Shown: in pieces, positions 1 through 8,854 of the stretch | How the letters are laid out: every line of letters begins with the position of its first letter | Position numbering within the stretch: the stretch's first letter is position 1 | Origin: Alistipes sp. | GTDB lineage: Bacteria; Bacteroidota; Bacteroidia; Bacteroidales; Rikenellaceae | Reading direction: 5' to 3' | NCBI GenBank assembly: GCA_017623115.1 | Contig: JAGAPT010000017.1 | Span: 62,001-126,000, forward strand | DNA length: 64,000 nt | Position numbers and translations under genes: made by a program | Notes under the pieces: model-generated | Seen by the model: the letters and a program-made list of their open reading frames with translations, nothing else | Told to the model about the DNA's origin: nothing | Databases searched by the model: none

Positions 1-618
1 GCCGCTTTACAGGCAGGCGACCAGGTAATTGGCGTTGGTGAAACCACCACGGGATTGGACCAAGCAGCCATCTATCGCGCCCTCAAAGCGGCTGCCGGCA
101 GGGAGATTCTGCTGCATGTCGTGCGAGGTGCAGACTCGTTGCAATTCAACCTTCCCGTCTCGGAGGAGGGCAAATTGGGCGTCATGATTCGCAATCCGCT
201 GGAGTTACGCACCCGACAATATACCCTGCTGGAGTCGATTCCGGCCGGTATCGAGCGAGCAGGCAAGACGATCGCCTCCTATTGGGAGCAGCTGAAACTC
301 ATCGTCAAACCCCAAACCAAGATGTACGAGGAGTTGGGAGGATTCATCGCCATCGGCAGCATCTTTGCGCCCGAATGGAATTGGCTCGACTTCTGGCTCA
401 AGACCGCCTTCTTGTCGATTATCCTGGCTGTGATGAACATCCTGCCGATTCCGGGTCTCGACGGTGGCCACGCCATCTTTACCTGCTGGGAGATGCTCAC
501 CGGACGTAAGGTCAGCGACCGCATCCTGGAGATTGCGCAATACATCGGATTGGCCATTCTGCTCGTGCTGTTGCTCTATGCCAATGGCAACGACATCTAC
601 CGATTCTTCATCAAATAG
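1..618 (+). CDS. rseP: RseP-family site-2 membrane metalloprotease, 3' part
   Basis: The frame is open from base 1, so the start lies outside the window; 205 codons remain before TAG at 616-618. The first residues (AALQAGDQVIGVG) are the end of a PDZ-domain motif. After it come a hydrophobic stretch and NILPIPGLDGGH, the second conserved motif of site-2 proteases, whose Asp is a zinc ligand; two further membrane segments close the protein. RseP cleaves membrane-embedded anti-sigma factors and signal peptides. The N-terminal HExxH half is upstream of the window. A lipoprotein gene follows after 13 bases on the same strand, so this is probably the start of a small operon running to the thioredoxin. 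Confidence 0.9.
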   Translation, partial: AALQAGDQVIGVGETTTGLDQAAIYRALKAAAGREILLHVVRGADSLQFNLPVSEEGKLGVMIRNPLELRTRQYTLLESIPAGIERAGKTIASYWEQLKLIVKPQTKMYEELGGFIAIGSIFAPEWNWLDFWLKTAFLSIILAVMNILPIPGLDGGHAIFTCWEMLTGRKVSDRILEIAQYIGLAILLVLLLYANGNDIYRFFIK

Positions 619-631
619 TTTGACACGAACC

Positions 632-1129
632 ATGAAATTTTGGTTTTACACCCTGCTCGCCTCACTCACGTTAGCAGGTTGCTCGAAACAAGAGGATGTC
701 TTCTACTCGACGGTTTACCCCGTTACGGAGATTCAGGTGCAGTACACGACCCAGAAGAGCGAAAGCGACTATCTGGCACAACTCGAGGAGTTGACAGCAG
801 CGGCAACAGCGGAGGCTCCCGTAAAGGCCGGAGGCTACTACCACCTCGATTTCAGCCGCCACAACGGCGGTGAACTCTATGTGATGCCAAATGAGGGCAG
901 CGAGGTTATCAGCGGCGAGTTCGACAAGAAACCCGCATCGGATAAGATGACTTTCCGCTATGGGGAGCAGGCGTATGAGGTACACATCACCTCATATACC
1001 AACACCGAGGAGATTCGTTGTGTCTGCTTCGAGGTCGACCTAACCGAGGCTTATAAGCAGGCCTACCAAATCGAAGACGAATCTTTCAAACTGATTCGTC
1101 GCGAATTGACGGCACATATCTACGATTAA
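632..1129 (+). CDS. hypothetical lipoprotein
   Basis: 165 residues. The start was set at 632 because it gives a lipoprotein signal peptide (MKFWFYTLLASLTLAGC) with the cleavage Cys at residue 17; the longer open frame from 464 overlaps rseP and lacks a signal. The mature part is acidic and probably beta-rich, with no motif I recognise. It lies 13 bases after rseP and 20 bases before radA, so it is probably co-transcribed. An envelope role is inferred only from the signal peptide. Confidence 0.75.
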   Translation: MKFWFYTLLASLTLAGCSKQEDVFYSTVYPVTEIQVQYTTQKSESDYLAQLEELTAAATAEAPVKAGGYYHLDFSRHNGGELYVMPNEGSEVISGEFDKKPASDKMTFRYGEQAYEVHITSYTNTEEIRCVCFEVDLTEAYKQAYQIEDESFKLIRRELTAHIYD

Positions 1130-1149
1130 CACTGCACAAACAGACGACG

Positions 1150-2520
1150 ATGGCAAAGGTTAAAAAGGCTTTTTTCTGCCGCAGCTGCGGCTTCGAGGCT
1201 CCCAAATGGTTGGGCAAATGTCCCTCGTGTGGCGAGTGGAACTCCTTCACCGAGGAGGTTATTGCCCGCGAGAGTGCCACCCCTTCCCTCGCGGCAGCGG
1301 CATCGCTACAACGAGGCTCGCGACCGCAACCCATTCGGGAGATTCGCGAAAGCGACCATCGTCGCATTGACACGGGCAACGCTGAAGTCAATCGCGTACT
1401 CGGAGGAGGCGTTGTCCCCGGTTCGCTTGTGTTGTTGGGTGGAGAGCCCGGCATCGGTAAATCGACCCTGTCGTTGCAACTTGCGCTGGCACACAACGGA
1501 CTGAAAACGCTCTATGTATCGGGCGAGGAGTCCGCTGAGCAGATTCGCATGCGTGCCGACCGCATCGGCATCTGCAACGAGCAGTGCCTCATCTATCCCG
1601 AAACCTTGTTGGAGAATATCACTGCGCAGATTGTCGAAGAGCAACCTCATGTGGTGATTATCGACTCGATTCAGACCATCTATTCCGAGAGCATCGAATC
1701 GTCGGCAGGCAGCGTATCGCAAATCCGCGAATGTGCCGCCACACTCCTCAAATATGCCAAAACGACCGGTACGGCCATCTTCATCATCGGCCATATCACG
1801 AAAGATGGCACGATTGCAGGCCCCAAGATTCTGGAGCACATCGTCGATGTTGTCCTGCAATTCGAGGGGGATGCCAACAACTGCTACCGCATCCTCCGAG
1901 GCATCAAGAATCGCTTTGGAGCCACCTTTGAAATTGGCGTTTTCGAGATGCTCGACCACGGGCTGCGCAGTGTCGACAACCCCTCGGAAATCCTATTGTC
2001 GCACTACGAGGAGGCCTTAAGCGGTATTGCTGTCGGCGCTACGGTCGATGGACTACGCCCCTACCTGATTGAGGTACAGGCGTTGGTCTGCAATGCAGCC
2101 TATGGAACCCCCCAGCGGTCGACCACCGGCTTCGATTCGCGACGCATGAGCATGCTGCTGGCCGTACTCGAAAAACGGGTCGGCATGAAGATGTTCCAAA
2201 AGGATGTCTTCCTCAACTTTGCCGGTGGTTTCAAGGTGGCTGATACGGGGTTAGACTTGGCTGTCGTTGCCGCGGTCATCTCCTCCTATTTCGACCGTCC
2301 CGTAGCCGAGGGGGTGTGCTGTGCCGGTGAGATTGGTCTCTCGGGAGAGGTACGTCCTGCACCTCGCACCGAGCAACGTATCAGCGAGGCGGCTCGTCTC
2401 GGGTTCCGTCGCATCATCGTCTCGGGATACTTGGCCAAGCAGCTCAAACACCCGAAATCAATCGAGGTGGTAACCATCAACAACATCGCAGAATTACCGA
2501 AAGCACTCTTTATGGAATAG
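1150..2520 (+). CDS. radA: DNA repair protein RadA (Sms)
   Basis: 456 residues, the usual RadA length. The N-terminal zinc finger has Cys10, Cys13, Cys24 and Cys27. A RecA-like ATPase core follows with Walker A GEPGIGKST near residue 100 and the RadA-specific motif KNRFG near residue 253. The C-terminal Lon-like domain (SxxGFDSRRMSMLLAVLEKR onward) lacks protease function in this family. RadA is a DnaB-like helicase that promotes branch migration during recombinational repair. All key motifs are intact. It sits 20 bases after the lipoprotein gene. Confidence 0.97.
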   Translation: MAKVKKAFFCRSCGFEAPKWLGKCPSCGEWNSFTEEVIARESATPSLAAAASLQRGSRPQPIREIRESDHRRIDTGNAEVNRVLGGGVVPGSLVLLGGEPGIGKSTLSLQLALAHNGLKTLYVSGEESAEQIRMRADRIGICNEQCLIYPETLLENITAQIVEEQPHVVIIDSIQTIYSESIESSAGSVSQIRECAATLLKYAKTTGTAIFIIGHITKDGTIAGPKILEHIVDVVLQFEGDANNCYRILRGIKNRFGATFEIGVFEMLDHGLRSVDNPSEILLSHYEEALSGIAVGATVDGLRPYLIEVQALVCNAAYGTPQRSTTGFDSRRMSMLLAVLEKRVGMKMFQKDVFLNFAGGFKVADTGLDLAVVAAVISSYFDRPVAEGVCCAGEIGLSGEVRPAPRTEQRISEAARLGFRRIIVSGYLAKQLKHPKSIEVVTINNIAELPKALFME

Positions 2521-2553
2521 TATTTGCTTCGATACCTCGAAAAAAGGTATCAG

Positions 2554-3516
2554 ATGCAACAAAAGAGAATTGTCGTATTGGGAGGTGTGGGGTTTATCGG
2601 CTCACACCTCTGTCATCGATTACTGGAGCAGGGGCACGAACTCTTCTGCGTCGACATGCGGGATGTAGCCAACGCTCCGATGCTGCGCGAAGTTCGCCAC
2701 TCGGCCTCCTTCCACTACATCCACCACAACATCATCCACCCCTTTGGCATTCGTTGCGACGAGCTTTACAACCTCGCAGCACCCTCCATGGTGCGCTACA
2801 ACAAAGCCCTGCCGGTCGAGACGCTCAAAGTGAGCATGCTGGGCACGATCCACACACTCGACACGGCTCGCAGTGAACATGCACGGGTTCTGTTCGGCTC
2901 CTCGGGAAGCGTTGCCTCGTTGCACCACAACCTACCGCATACCTCTCCCACCACCTCCCAAATTGTCGCCGAGGGGAAATTAGCCGCCGAAGCACTTCAT
3001 CGAGCCTATCACGCCGAATTCGGCGTGGACACCCGCATCGCCCGTATCTTCAACACCTATGGCAGTGGTGCCGACCTGATGGATCAGCGGGTCGTCATCA
3101 AGATGTTGATGGCGGCACTGCAGCATCGGGATATTGTCATCGAGGGGAGTGGTAATCAGGTGCGCACGTTCTGCTGGGTAGAGGATATCGTCGAGGGATT
3201 AATTGGGTTGATGGAGGCACCTGAGAGTGATGCCATCCGCTGCATCGACCTCGGTAGCGACCACGAAATCTCCATCAACGGATTAGCTGAGAAGATTGTC
3301 GACCTCTGTGGTAGCAAATCTCGCATCGTGCATATCGAAGCCCGACAAGGCGAATCGAATCGTTGCATGCCCAACCTGGTGGCGACACGCGAGGCCATCG
3401 GCTGGCAACCGACAACGACACTGACCGAAGGGTTGAAACGAGCGATTCGCTACGTGGATGCCGAATTGGGACATCGAGCCCACGCCTACATCTCCTGGGT
3501 AGAACTTAACAACTAA
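2554..3516 (+). CDS. SDR-family nucleotide-sugar epimerase/decarboxylase-like protein, catalytic Tyr missing
   Basis: 320 residues from ATG 2554, preceded by an AAAAAGG ribosome site; a TTG at 2524 is open but less likely. The N-terminal Rossmann motif GGVGFIGSH is intact, and the body resembles UDP-glucuronate decarboxylase (LYNLAAPSMV, LGTIHTLDTA, RIARIFNTYG, RTFCWVEDIVEGLIGLM). In that family the active site reads STSEVYG followed by YDEGK. Here the first is SSGSVAS and the second VAEGK: the Lys remains but the catalytic Tyr is Val. NAD and sugar-nucleotide binding may persist, but normal SDR chemistry is doubtful. It lies between radA and a thioredoxin, 10 bases before the latter. Confidence 0.8.
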   Translation: MQQKRIVVLGGVGFIGSHLCHRLLEQGHELFCVDMRDVANAPMLREVRHSASFHYIHHNIIHPFGIRCDELYNLAAPSMVRYNKALPVETLKVSMLGTIHTLDTARSEHARVLFGSSGSVASLHHNLPHTSPTTSQIVAEGKLAAEALHRAYHAEFGVDTRIARIFNTYGSGADLMDQRVVIKMLMAALQHRDIVIEGSGNQVRTFCWVEDIVEGLIGLMEAPESDAIRCIDLGSDHEISINGLAEKIVDLCGSKSRIVHIEARQGESNRCMPNLVATREAIGWQPTTTLTEGLKRAIRYVDAELGHRAHAYISWVELNN

Positions 3517-3526
3517 ACATAGCGTT

Positions 3527-3859
3527 ATGACAACCAATTTTGACCAACTGATTTGGCAAGAGAAGTTGACCTTGGTCGATTTTTATGCCTCATGGTGCGG
3601 CCCCTGCAGGCAGATGGAGCCGATTGTACAGCAATTTAAGGAGCGTATGCACGAACGAACCGATGTGCTGCGCATCGACATCGAAGATGCCACCTTTCAG
3701 CATATCGTGCGACGCTACAACATCGTCTCGATTCCGACGTTGATGTTTTTCCGACGAGGCGAGGTGATGTGGCGTGAAAGCGGGTGCGTGGGTTACAACC
3801 ACCTGGTAACGATTCTCGAAGAGCTGGAGCAGTATGAATTGGCCGCACAGCGTTATTAA
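3527..3859 (+). CDS. thioredoxin
   Basis: 110 residues with the canonical fold: VDFYASWCGPC with redox cysteines 24 and 27, and the cis-proline motif SIPTLMFF. There is no signal peptide, so it is cytoplasmic and acts as a general disulfide reductant. It follows the epimerase-like gene by 10 bases as the last gene of the rightward group. Its final four bases overlap the end of the convergent AlkD-like gene, and I see no terminator hairpin between them. The gene is too generic to name as trxA with certainty. Confidence 0.93.
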   Translation: MTTNFDQLIWQEKLTLVDFYASWCGPCRQMEPIVQQFKERMHERTDVLRIDIEDATFQHIVRRYNIVSIPTLMFFRRGEVMWRESGCVGYNHLVTILEELEQYELAAQRY

Positions 3860-4506
3860 TAGGCTAAACGCCACGTCAGCTCTTCGCGCAGATACTCCTC
3901 CCATGGAGCATGACCGAGTGCCGAAAGTCGCTCGGTCATTTTCATGCGTAGCGCAGGTTGTTGGCGCACCACCTGTTCACCCAGCAACACGGCAGCCTGC
4001 CACCACAAACGATGGTACTCATGTGCCTCCATATCGGTATGAGAAAGGTATTGCACCACCCGCTCAAACCACGCTGCCTCGGCCTCAGCATGACGTGCTG
4101 CAGCCATCCAAAGCGCATAGCGTTGTAACGGGGTGAGATCGGCCGCATCGAGCCATGTAGCGAGGTCTGCACACCAACTCAAGAGGGCAAAAGCTGCCTC
4201 TTCGGCCATCTCCGAGTTGCGGATGCCTTGCAACCAAAAAATCAGCTCGGCCCCTTGGGATAAGCAGGCAACATCGGCCAAATGCAGGGCTGCGAGTTTC
4301 AGTTCACGCACATCCTGCTCATAGAGGAAACGGGCAAAGGCATGGTCCGTAGGAAGTTCCCGCACCACACGACGCACCGTAGCCAGCGACACCCCATAAT
4401 TTAAGCCATAGCCGGCTCCGTGGAACAGCATCGTATCAGCCACCAAGCCGTTACGCTCACGACGAAAGGCCGTGAGCAGGGCTACCATCTGTGTGGTATG
4501 GTTCAT
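3856..4506 (-). CDS. AlkD-like HEAT-repeat protein (putative DNA alkylation repair)
   Basis: 216 residues, all alpha-helical. The pattern (LVADTMLFHGAGYGLNYGV near the start, then RNSEMAEEAAFALL) resembles the short Bacteroidales proteins usually annotated as DNA alkylation repair enzymes, which are HEAT-repeat relatives of AlkC/AlkD glycosylases. A DNA glycosylase role follows only from that resemblance; I cannot point to a defined catalytic residue. It is the last gene of the leftward housekeeping operon and overlaps the end of the thioredoxin gene by four bases. Confidence 0.6.
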   Translation of the reverse strand: MNHTTQMVALLTAFRRERNGLVADTMLFHGAGYGLNYGVSLATVRRVVRELPTDHAFARFLYEQDVRELKLAALHLADVACLSQGAELIFWLQGIRNSEMAEEAAFALLSWCADLATWLDAADLTPLQRYALWMAAARHAEAEAAWFERVVQYLSHTDMEAHEYHRLWWQAAVLLGEQVVRQQPALRMKMTERLSALGHAPWEEYLREELTWRLAY

Positions 4507-4533
4507 GGGGTCGTGTGAAGTACGCTACAAGGA

Positions 4534-5454
4534 TTATTTACGACGAGGCAGGGCGAAGGTCACCGTGCGACCAAATTGGAAGAGGGGCAACTCGGCACGC
4601 GCAACCTCCTCACCGGCATACTGCACCGTGCAGGCGGTGCGATTAGCCACTACGCAGGTTGCCGTAGCAACATCTTTGGGACCTGCCTCGGGAATCGGCG
4701 ACGTAACTTGTTCTTCAGGCACCAACTGCAAGACCACCATATTTCCCATCAAGTCGGTCGAAGGCAGCAGGCCCTTCTCCTCGCTGAAACGGCATACGAC
4801 ATACTGTTTTTTGGCCTTTTCGGGCGTTACGAAGTAGCGTTGCGTATAGGTTGCCTGGCTCTGCTTGCCGAGGAAGAGTTCCAAATAGGCCTGTTCTTGG
4901 CGAGCTATCTCCTCCAATGCAGCCTCCAAACCCTCGCCAAAGACATGTTCACCGGCCTCGCCCGTAATGAGCTCCATGCGGTGTTTGCGCAGCGAATAGA
5001 TGGCATCGGCAGCCGCCTGTGCCGCAGCCTCCAGCGTGGGAGCAAACGACGAACGCTTATCGAGCAGGAAGGGGGCAAACTCAGCACCACCCTCGGTGTG
5101 CGAAACCAGAGAGGAGGTAGGGTCGGCTACCTTATCCGACGCCCACTGTTCGCCCTCGGCCAGTGCCACCGTAGCAGCTGCCACACGCCACGCGCACTTA
5201 TCGGTCAGCGGAGCGCGTACGCCCAGAAACTTTTGGGCATAACGGGCATAGGGTCCACACACGGTGCGCTCACACGCCACCGTAACATCCACCGCCACGG
5301 TGCTCTGCGGAGCATAGAGTTCAATCGAACCATCGGTCTTCTCGACTACTCCCGAGAGGGAGATATAGGGATTTTGTGCCCACAGCGAGGTGGCGAGGGC
5401 CGTCATCATCAGGGTAAACAACAGGCGTTTCATAGCGTGCAAGGTTTTATTCAT
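4534..5454 (-). CDS. DUF4831 family periplasmic protein
   Basis: 306 residues from ATG 5454; an internal ATG at 5433 would also begin a good signal peptide (MKRLLFTLMMTALATSLWAQ). The mature protein carries the feature of the Bacteroidota DUF4831 family, PYARYAQKFLGV, within an N-terminal region that begins with a predicted beta-strand domain. No enzymatic motif is visible and the family function is unknown. It lies 31 bases after trmN6 and 27 before the AlkD-like gene in the leftward operon. Confidence 0.8.
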   Translation of the reverse strand: MNKTLHAMKRLLFTLMMTALATSLWAQNPYISLSGVVEKTDGSIELYAPQSTVAVDVTVACERTVCGPYARYAQKFLGVRAPLTDKCAWRVAAATVALAEGEQWASDKVADPTSSLVSHTEGGAEFAPFLLDKRSSFAPTLEAAAQAAADAIYSLRKHRMELITGEAGEHVFGEGLEAALEEIARQEQAYLELFLGKQSQATYTQRYFVTPEKAKKQYVVCRFSEEKGLLPSTDLMGNMVVLQLVPEEQVTSPIPEAGPKDVATATCVVANRTACTVQYAGEEVARAELPLFQFGRTVTFALPRRK

Positions 5455-5485
5455 TAGGACAAATGTAACAGAATTTGTCCTGATT

Positions 5486-6190
5486 TCAAAATTTCAGGTA
5501 AAAATCGTGCGTCAAGAGGCGGTATTCCTCGGTGAACACCTCCGACACCCCCGTTCCGATGGTGAGGGTCTCGGTAGCGATCGTAGTCGATTGTTCCCCG
5601 GTGTGCATCATCTCCAACAACACCCGTTTAGCCGGATGGCGGGGTGTGGTACGCACCTCACAACGTCGTATCACAGCGAGTTTTCCTTCACACAAAGCAA
5701 CAAAGCGAGCCGCCTCCTGCGTCGGCAGCACCAGTGCAAAACGCCCCATCGGAGCAAGCAGGCGTACCACCGCATCCCGCAACTCCTCGAAAGGCAACTC
5801 CACGGCATGACGCGCCAACGAACGTCCCGGGTCGGGGCAGGTCAACGCCTCCACAAAGAAGGGGGGATTCGAGACGATTAAATCAAATGGCTCGGCAGTA
5901 AATTGCTGGATTGGCTGTTGCGCAAAGGATACCCGAGTCGCCCACGGCGATTGCTCGGCATTTTCGCACGCCTCTGCAACATCCACCACATCGACACCCG
6001 TAATCTGTGCCTCGGGGGCTCGTTGTGCCAGCATCAGCGCAATGACGCCCGTGCCGGTACCGATATCGAGTATCCGTCGGTCGGAGGGACGCACCTCCAC
6101 CCAAGCACCCAACAGCACTCCATCCGTACCCACCTTCATCGGGGTACGATGCTGCCGAATTGTAAACTGCTTGAAACGAAACTCCGACAT
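5486..6190 (-). CDS. trmN6: tRNA1(Val) (adenine37-N6)-methyltransferase
   Basis: 234 residues. The Rossmann-fold methyltransferase motif I is LDIGTGTGVIALMLAQR, and the N6-adenine catalytic motif is SNPPFF, as in YfiC/TrmN6. The N-terminal FKQFTIRQHRTPMKVGTDGVLLGAW is diagnostic of this family. It methylates A37 of tRNA-Val using S-adenosylmethionine in the cytoplasm. Length and motifs are complete. It lies 12 bases after lolD in the operon. Confidence 0.93.
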   Translation of the reverse strand: MSEFRFKQFTIRQHRTPMKVGTDGVLLGAWVEVRPSDRRILDIGTGTGVIALMLAQRAPEAQITGVDVVDVAEACENAEQSPWATRVSFAQQPIQQFTAEPFDLIVSNPPFFVEALTCPDPGRSLARHAVELPFEELRDAVVRLLAPMGRFALVLPTQEAARFVALCEGKLAVIRRCEVRTTPRHPAKRVLLEMMHTGEQSTTIATETLTIGTGVSEVFTEEYRLLTHDFYLKF

Positions 6191-6202
6191 GGTGCAAGGT
6201 TG

Positions 6203-6859
6203 CTATTCCGAGAGAATCTGTCCATCCGAAAGGCGGATGCAACGGTCGGTCGTGGCGGCCAATCGCTCATCGTGGGTCACGATAACCGTAGTTTGCCCCA
6301 GCTCATCCCGCAGGTCGAAAAACAGGCGGTGTATCTCCTCCCGATTGCGGGTATCGAGATTTCCCGAGGGCTCATCTGCCAGCAACACCGCCGGCTTATT
6401 GATCAAGGCACGGGCAATAGCAACGCGCTGTTGCTCACCGCCCGAAAGTTGTGCCGGCTTGTGCGTGGCACGTGCTTCGAGACCCATGCGTTGCAGCAAG
6501 GCCATCGCCTCCTGCTCCACCTCACTGCGCTTGCGACCTGCTATCAGCCCCGGGATGCAGATATTCTCAAAGGCGGTAAATTCAGGCAGCAGGTGATGAA
6601 ATTGGAAGACAAAGCCGATGTGGCGATTACGGAACTGCGACAAGCGGCTGTCGTTCAGACGGAAGACCTCCTCGCCATCGATCCGCACCTCACCAGCATC
6701 GGGACGCGAGAGGGTACCCATGATTTGCAACAACGTGGTTTTTCCTGCACCACTGGCCCCGACTACCGAGACCAATTCACCCCGCCTCACCTCCAACGAG
6801 ACTCCTTTGAGCACCTCCAACGTCCCAAAGCGTTTGTGAAGATTCGTCACCTGTATCAT
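6203..6859 (-). CDS. lolD: LolD-type ABC transporter ATP-binding protein
   Basis: 218 residues, single ABC domain. Walker A is GASGAGKTT, the Q-loop region is [18 protein letters not shown], the signature is LSGGEQQRV, and Walker B is [11 protein letters not shown]. The HHLLPEFTA segment is characteristic of LolD, the ATPase of the LolCDE complex that releases lipoproteins from the inner membrane. The permease partner is not next to it, which is common in Bacteroidota. The start codon overlaps the folP stop by four bases, indicating translational coupling. Confidence 0.9.
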   Translation of the reverse strand: MIQVTNLHKRFGTLEVLKGVSLEVRRGELVSVVGASGAGKTTLLQIMGTLSRPDAGEVRIDGEEVFRLNDSRLSQFRNRHIGFVFQFHHLLPEFTAFENICIPGLIAGRKRSEVEQEAMALLQRMGLEARATHKPAQLSGGEQQRVAIARALINKPAVLLADEPSGNLDTRNREEIHRLFFDLRDELGQTTVIVTHDERLAATTDRCIRLSDGQILSE

Positions 6860-7710
6860 CCCTTTGCAATTGTTTGTTCGTAAAAATTATACATCTCGAG
6901 CACCTGTCGAGCCTCACGCACATCGTGTACACGCTCAATCGCTACCCCTTTGCACCACAACTCCCAATGCAGGGCGGTCATAGCAGGCAGGCAATCGTGC
7001 TTATCCAGGTGGAGAGCCGCCGTAATCATCGACTTGCGCGAGATACCCGCCAACACAGGATAGCCCAATGCCACTACCTGATCCAAGCCATCGAGCAACA
7101 GATACTCCTGCTCCAAGGTCTTGGCAAAGCCAAAACCCGGGTCGAGCGTAATCTGCCAATCCTCGATACCCGCCTCGTGCATCTTCGTTGTGCGCTCACG
7201 GAGGGCCTCGGCAACCTCCTTCGCCACATCCGTATAATCGGTCAGCGTCATCATCGTCTGCGGTGTGCCACGCATATGCATCGCCACATAGTGTACACGC
7301 TTTTCGGCTATCAACGCGTACATCGCAGCGTCGTAGAGGCCGCCCGTCACATCGTTAATCATCCCCACGCCAAACTCCTCGATGGCACGTCGTGCCACCT
7401 CGGCATGGAACGTATCGACCGACAAGAGTGCCTCCTGCCCCCATGTCTGGATGGCTCGCTGTGCAGCACGCAACCCCAGGCGCACCCGACGCCACTCCTC
7501 CTCCGGATTGACCGCCTCGGCATAGGGGCGGGTCGAGCACCCACCGATATCGATGATGGCAGCACCTCCCTGCAGATGCCCAAGCACCTGTTTCTCGAGT
7601 GTGCGGGTGTGCGGCAACCGCCCTATCCCCGTATAGAACGAATCGGGGGTGCAGTTTACAATACCCATAATCCGGCGTTGATGCGCCTTATGTCCATCGT
7701 TTCTATGCAT
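6856..7710 (-). CDS. folP: dihydropteroate synthase
   Basis: 284 residues from ATG 7710; the open frame extends to 7752, but 7710 overlaps the coaE stop by only 8 bases and gives the expected N-terminus shortly before [14 protein letters not shown]. Family motifs are intact: [30 protein letters not shown] and the C-terminal ERVHDV. It condenses p-aminobenzoate with dihydropterin pyrophosphate in folate synthesis and is the sulfonamide target. The gene is coupled to coaE upstream and lolD downstream. Confidence 0.94.
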   Translation of the reverse strand: MHRNDGHKAHQRRIMGIVNCTPDSFYTGIGRLPHTRTLEKQVLGHLQGGAAIIDIGGCSTRPYAEAVNPEEEWRRVRLGLRAAQRAIQTWGQEALLSVDTFHAEVARRAIEEFGVGMINDVTGGLYDAAMYALIAEKRVHYVAMHMRGTPQTMMTLTDYTDVAKEVAEALRERTTKMHEAGIEDWQITLDPGFGFAKTLEQEYLLLDGLDQVVALGYPVLAGISRKSMITAALHLDKHDCLPAMTALHWELWCKGVAIERVHDVREARQVLEMYNFYEQTIAKG

Positions 7711-8293
7711 GCGCCAAGGCTCTAAAACGGCTATCCAACTCCTGTACGGCAACCTCCAAATCCTCTTCGAAGATGTTCACCAACGACACATCCGCACGGC
7801 GGTGCAACTCCTCGTCGCTCAACTGTGCAGCTATGCGGCTACGAATCTGCTCCTCGGTAGCCCCGTCACGCTGCATGGCTCGCTCGATGCGCAAACGCTC
7901 GGGTGCCAGCACCGCTACTACCCTATCTACTGCTTGGTCGAGCCCCGCCTCATACAAGATGGCACTCTCCACCACCACATAGGCACTCTGCTGCTCCGTG
8001 GCCCAGCGTTCGAAGTCGGCAATGACGGCCGGATGCACCAGCCGATTCAGTGCCTGCAGGGCCGCCTCGTCGCCAAAGACCTGACGAGCCAGCCACGGGC
8101 GGTTCAACGCCCCCTCCTGATAGCTCTCTTCCCCAAAACGAGCCTCGATGGCACGACGCAACGCCGCATCTTCAGCCATCAGTCGTTTGGCGGCAGCATC
8201 CGTGTCATAGACAGCAATACCGCGTGCCGCAAAGAGCCTGCACACGGTACTTTTACCACTCCCGATACCGCCCGTAACGCCAATCTTCAACAT
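7703..8293 (-). CDS. coaE: dephospho-CoA kinase
   Basis: 196 residues from ATG 8293; a GTG directly before it (8296) is possible. The P-loop is GVTGGIGSGKST, and the CoA-binding LID residues follow (MQRDGATEEQIRSRIAAQ). It phosphorylates dephospho-CoA in the last step of coenzyme A synthesis. The ATG shares one base with the stop of the upstream YbbR-like gene, and the gene end overlaps folP by 8 bases, so three genes are translationally linked. Confidence 0.95.
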   Translation of the reverse strand: MLKIGVTGGIGSGKSTVCRLFAARGIAVYDTDAAAKRLMAEDAALRRAIEARFGEESYQEGALNRPWLARQVFGDEAALQALNRLVHPAVIADFERWATEQQSAYVVVESAILYEAGLDQAVDRVVAVLAPERLRIERAMQRDGATEEQIRSRIAAQLSDEELHRRADVSLVNIFEEDLEVAVQELDSRFRALAHA

Positions 8294-8691
8294 CACTTAT
8301 TCGTCTTCGGGGTGTTGATTTCGGGAACCTCGCCAATCGAGATAATCTTGATGTCGGAGCAACGCACCGAGATGGCTTGCTGCAGCGAGTGGGGGTCGAG
8401 CACCAGTTTGCCGATATGCCCCGCCTCGGTCGAGCATCCGGCCCGCAACTCCGAGAGCGGGATGCGCAACACTTTGTTGTTATAGACCCGATAGCCGAAG
8501 AGGTTCGTGCCCACCCCCTCGACGACACACGTTACGGTAAACTTCTCGCCATTGACATTGATGCGGAAGTGCTGTTCGGTGGTGTAGGTATAGTTGAGTT
8601 TAGCGATAAACCACAGGATGAACGACGCTACAAAGAGCGTGATAAATACGGGCGAGATGGAGCCTCGCACCCATTGCCATAGCTTCTCCAT
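8293..8691 (-). CDS. short YbbR-like membrane protein
   Basis: 132 residues. One N-terminal membrane segment (about residues 13-31, SPVFITLFVASFILWFIAK) is followed by a single soluble domain containing VEGVGTNLFGYRV and IPLSEL. In other Bacteroidales the gene directly before coaE encodes a YbbR-like protein of two to three times this length with the same layout. This looks like a reduced version carrying one domain. Family assignment rests on position plus weak pattern similarity. It is the first gene of the seven-gene leftward operon. Confidence 0.55.
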   Translation of the reverse strand: MEKLWQWVRGSISPVFITLFVASFILWFIAKLNYTYTTEQHFRINVNGEKFTVTCVVEGVGTNLFGYRVYNNKVLRIPLSELRAGCSTEAGHIGKLVLDPHSLQQAISVRCSDIKIISIGEVPEINTPKTNK

Positions 8692-8723
8692 AAACGAGCC
8701 TTGTTTGTTTCCTTATTCCTTGA

Positions 8724-8731
8724 CAAAGATA
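8724..8731 (-). promoter_or_regulatory. promoter -7 box for the ybbR-like/coaE/folP operon
   Basis: TATCTTTG on the minus strand matches the Bacteroidota -7 consensus TAnnTTTG exactly and lies 32 bases upstream of the first ATG. No clear TTTG box lies at the usual 19-21 base spacing, so only the -7 element is claimed. Confidence 0.55.
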
Positions 8732-8790
8732 CACAAATAAATGCAAAATATAGCATGCAACATGCAAAATGGCAGATGAAAACAGCAAAA

Positions 8791-8830
8791 CAAAAAACGA
8801 GCGGATGCACTCGCAAAGAGTGCATCCGCT
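8791..8830 (-). terminator. intrinsic terminator downstream of rluB
   Basis: A perfect 13-bp stem (8800-8812 with 8818-8830) has a 5-base loop and, read on the minus strand, is followed by CGTTTTTTG. It sits 24 bases after the rluB stop codon. Confidence 0.85.
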
Positions 8831-8854
8831 TATCATGACGGAACGGTCTTACGG

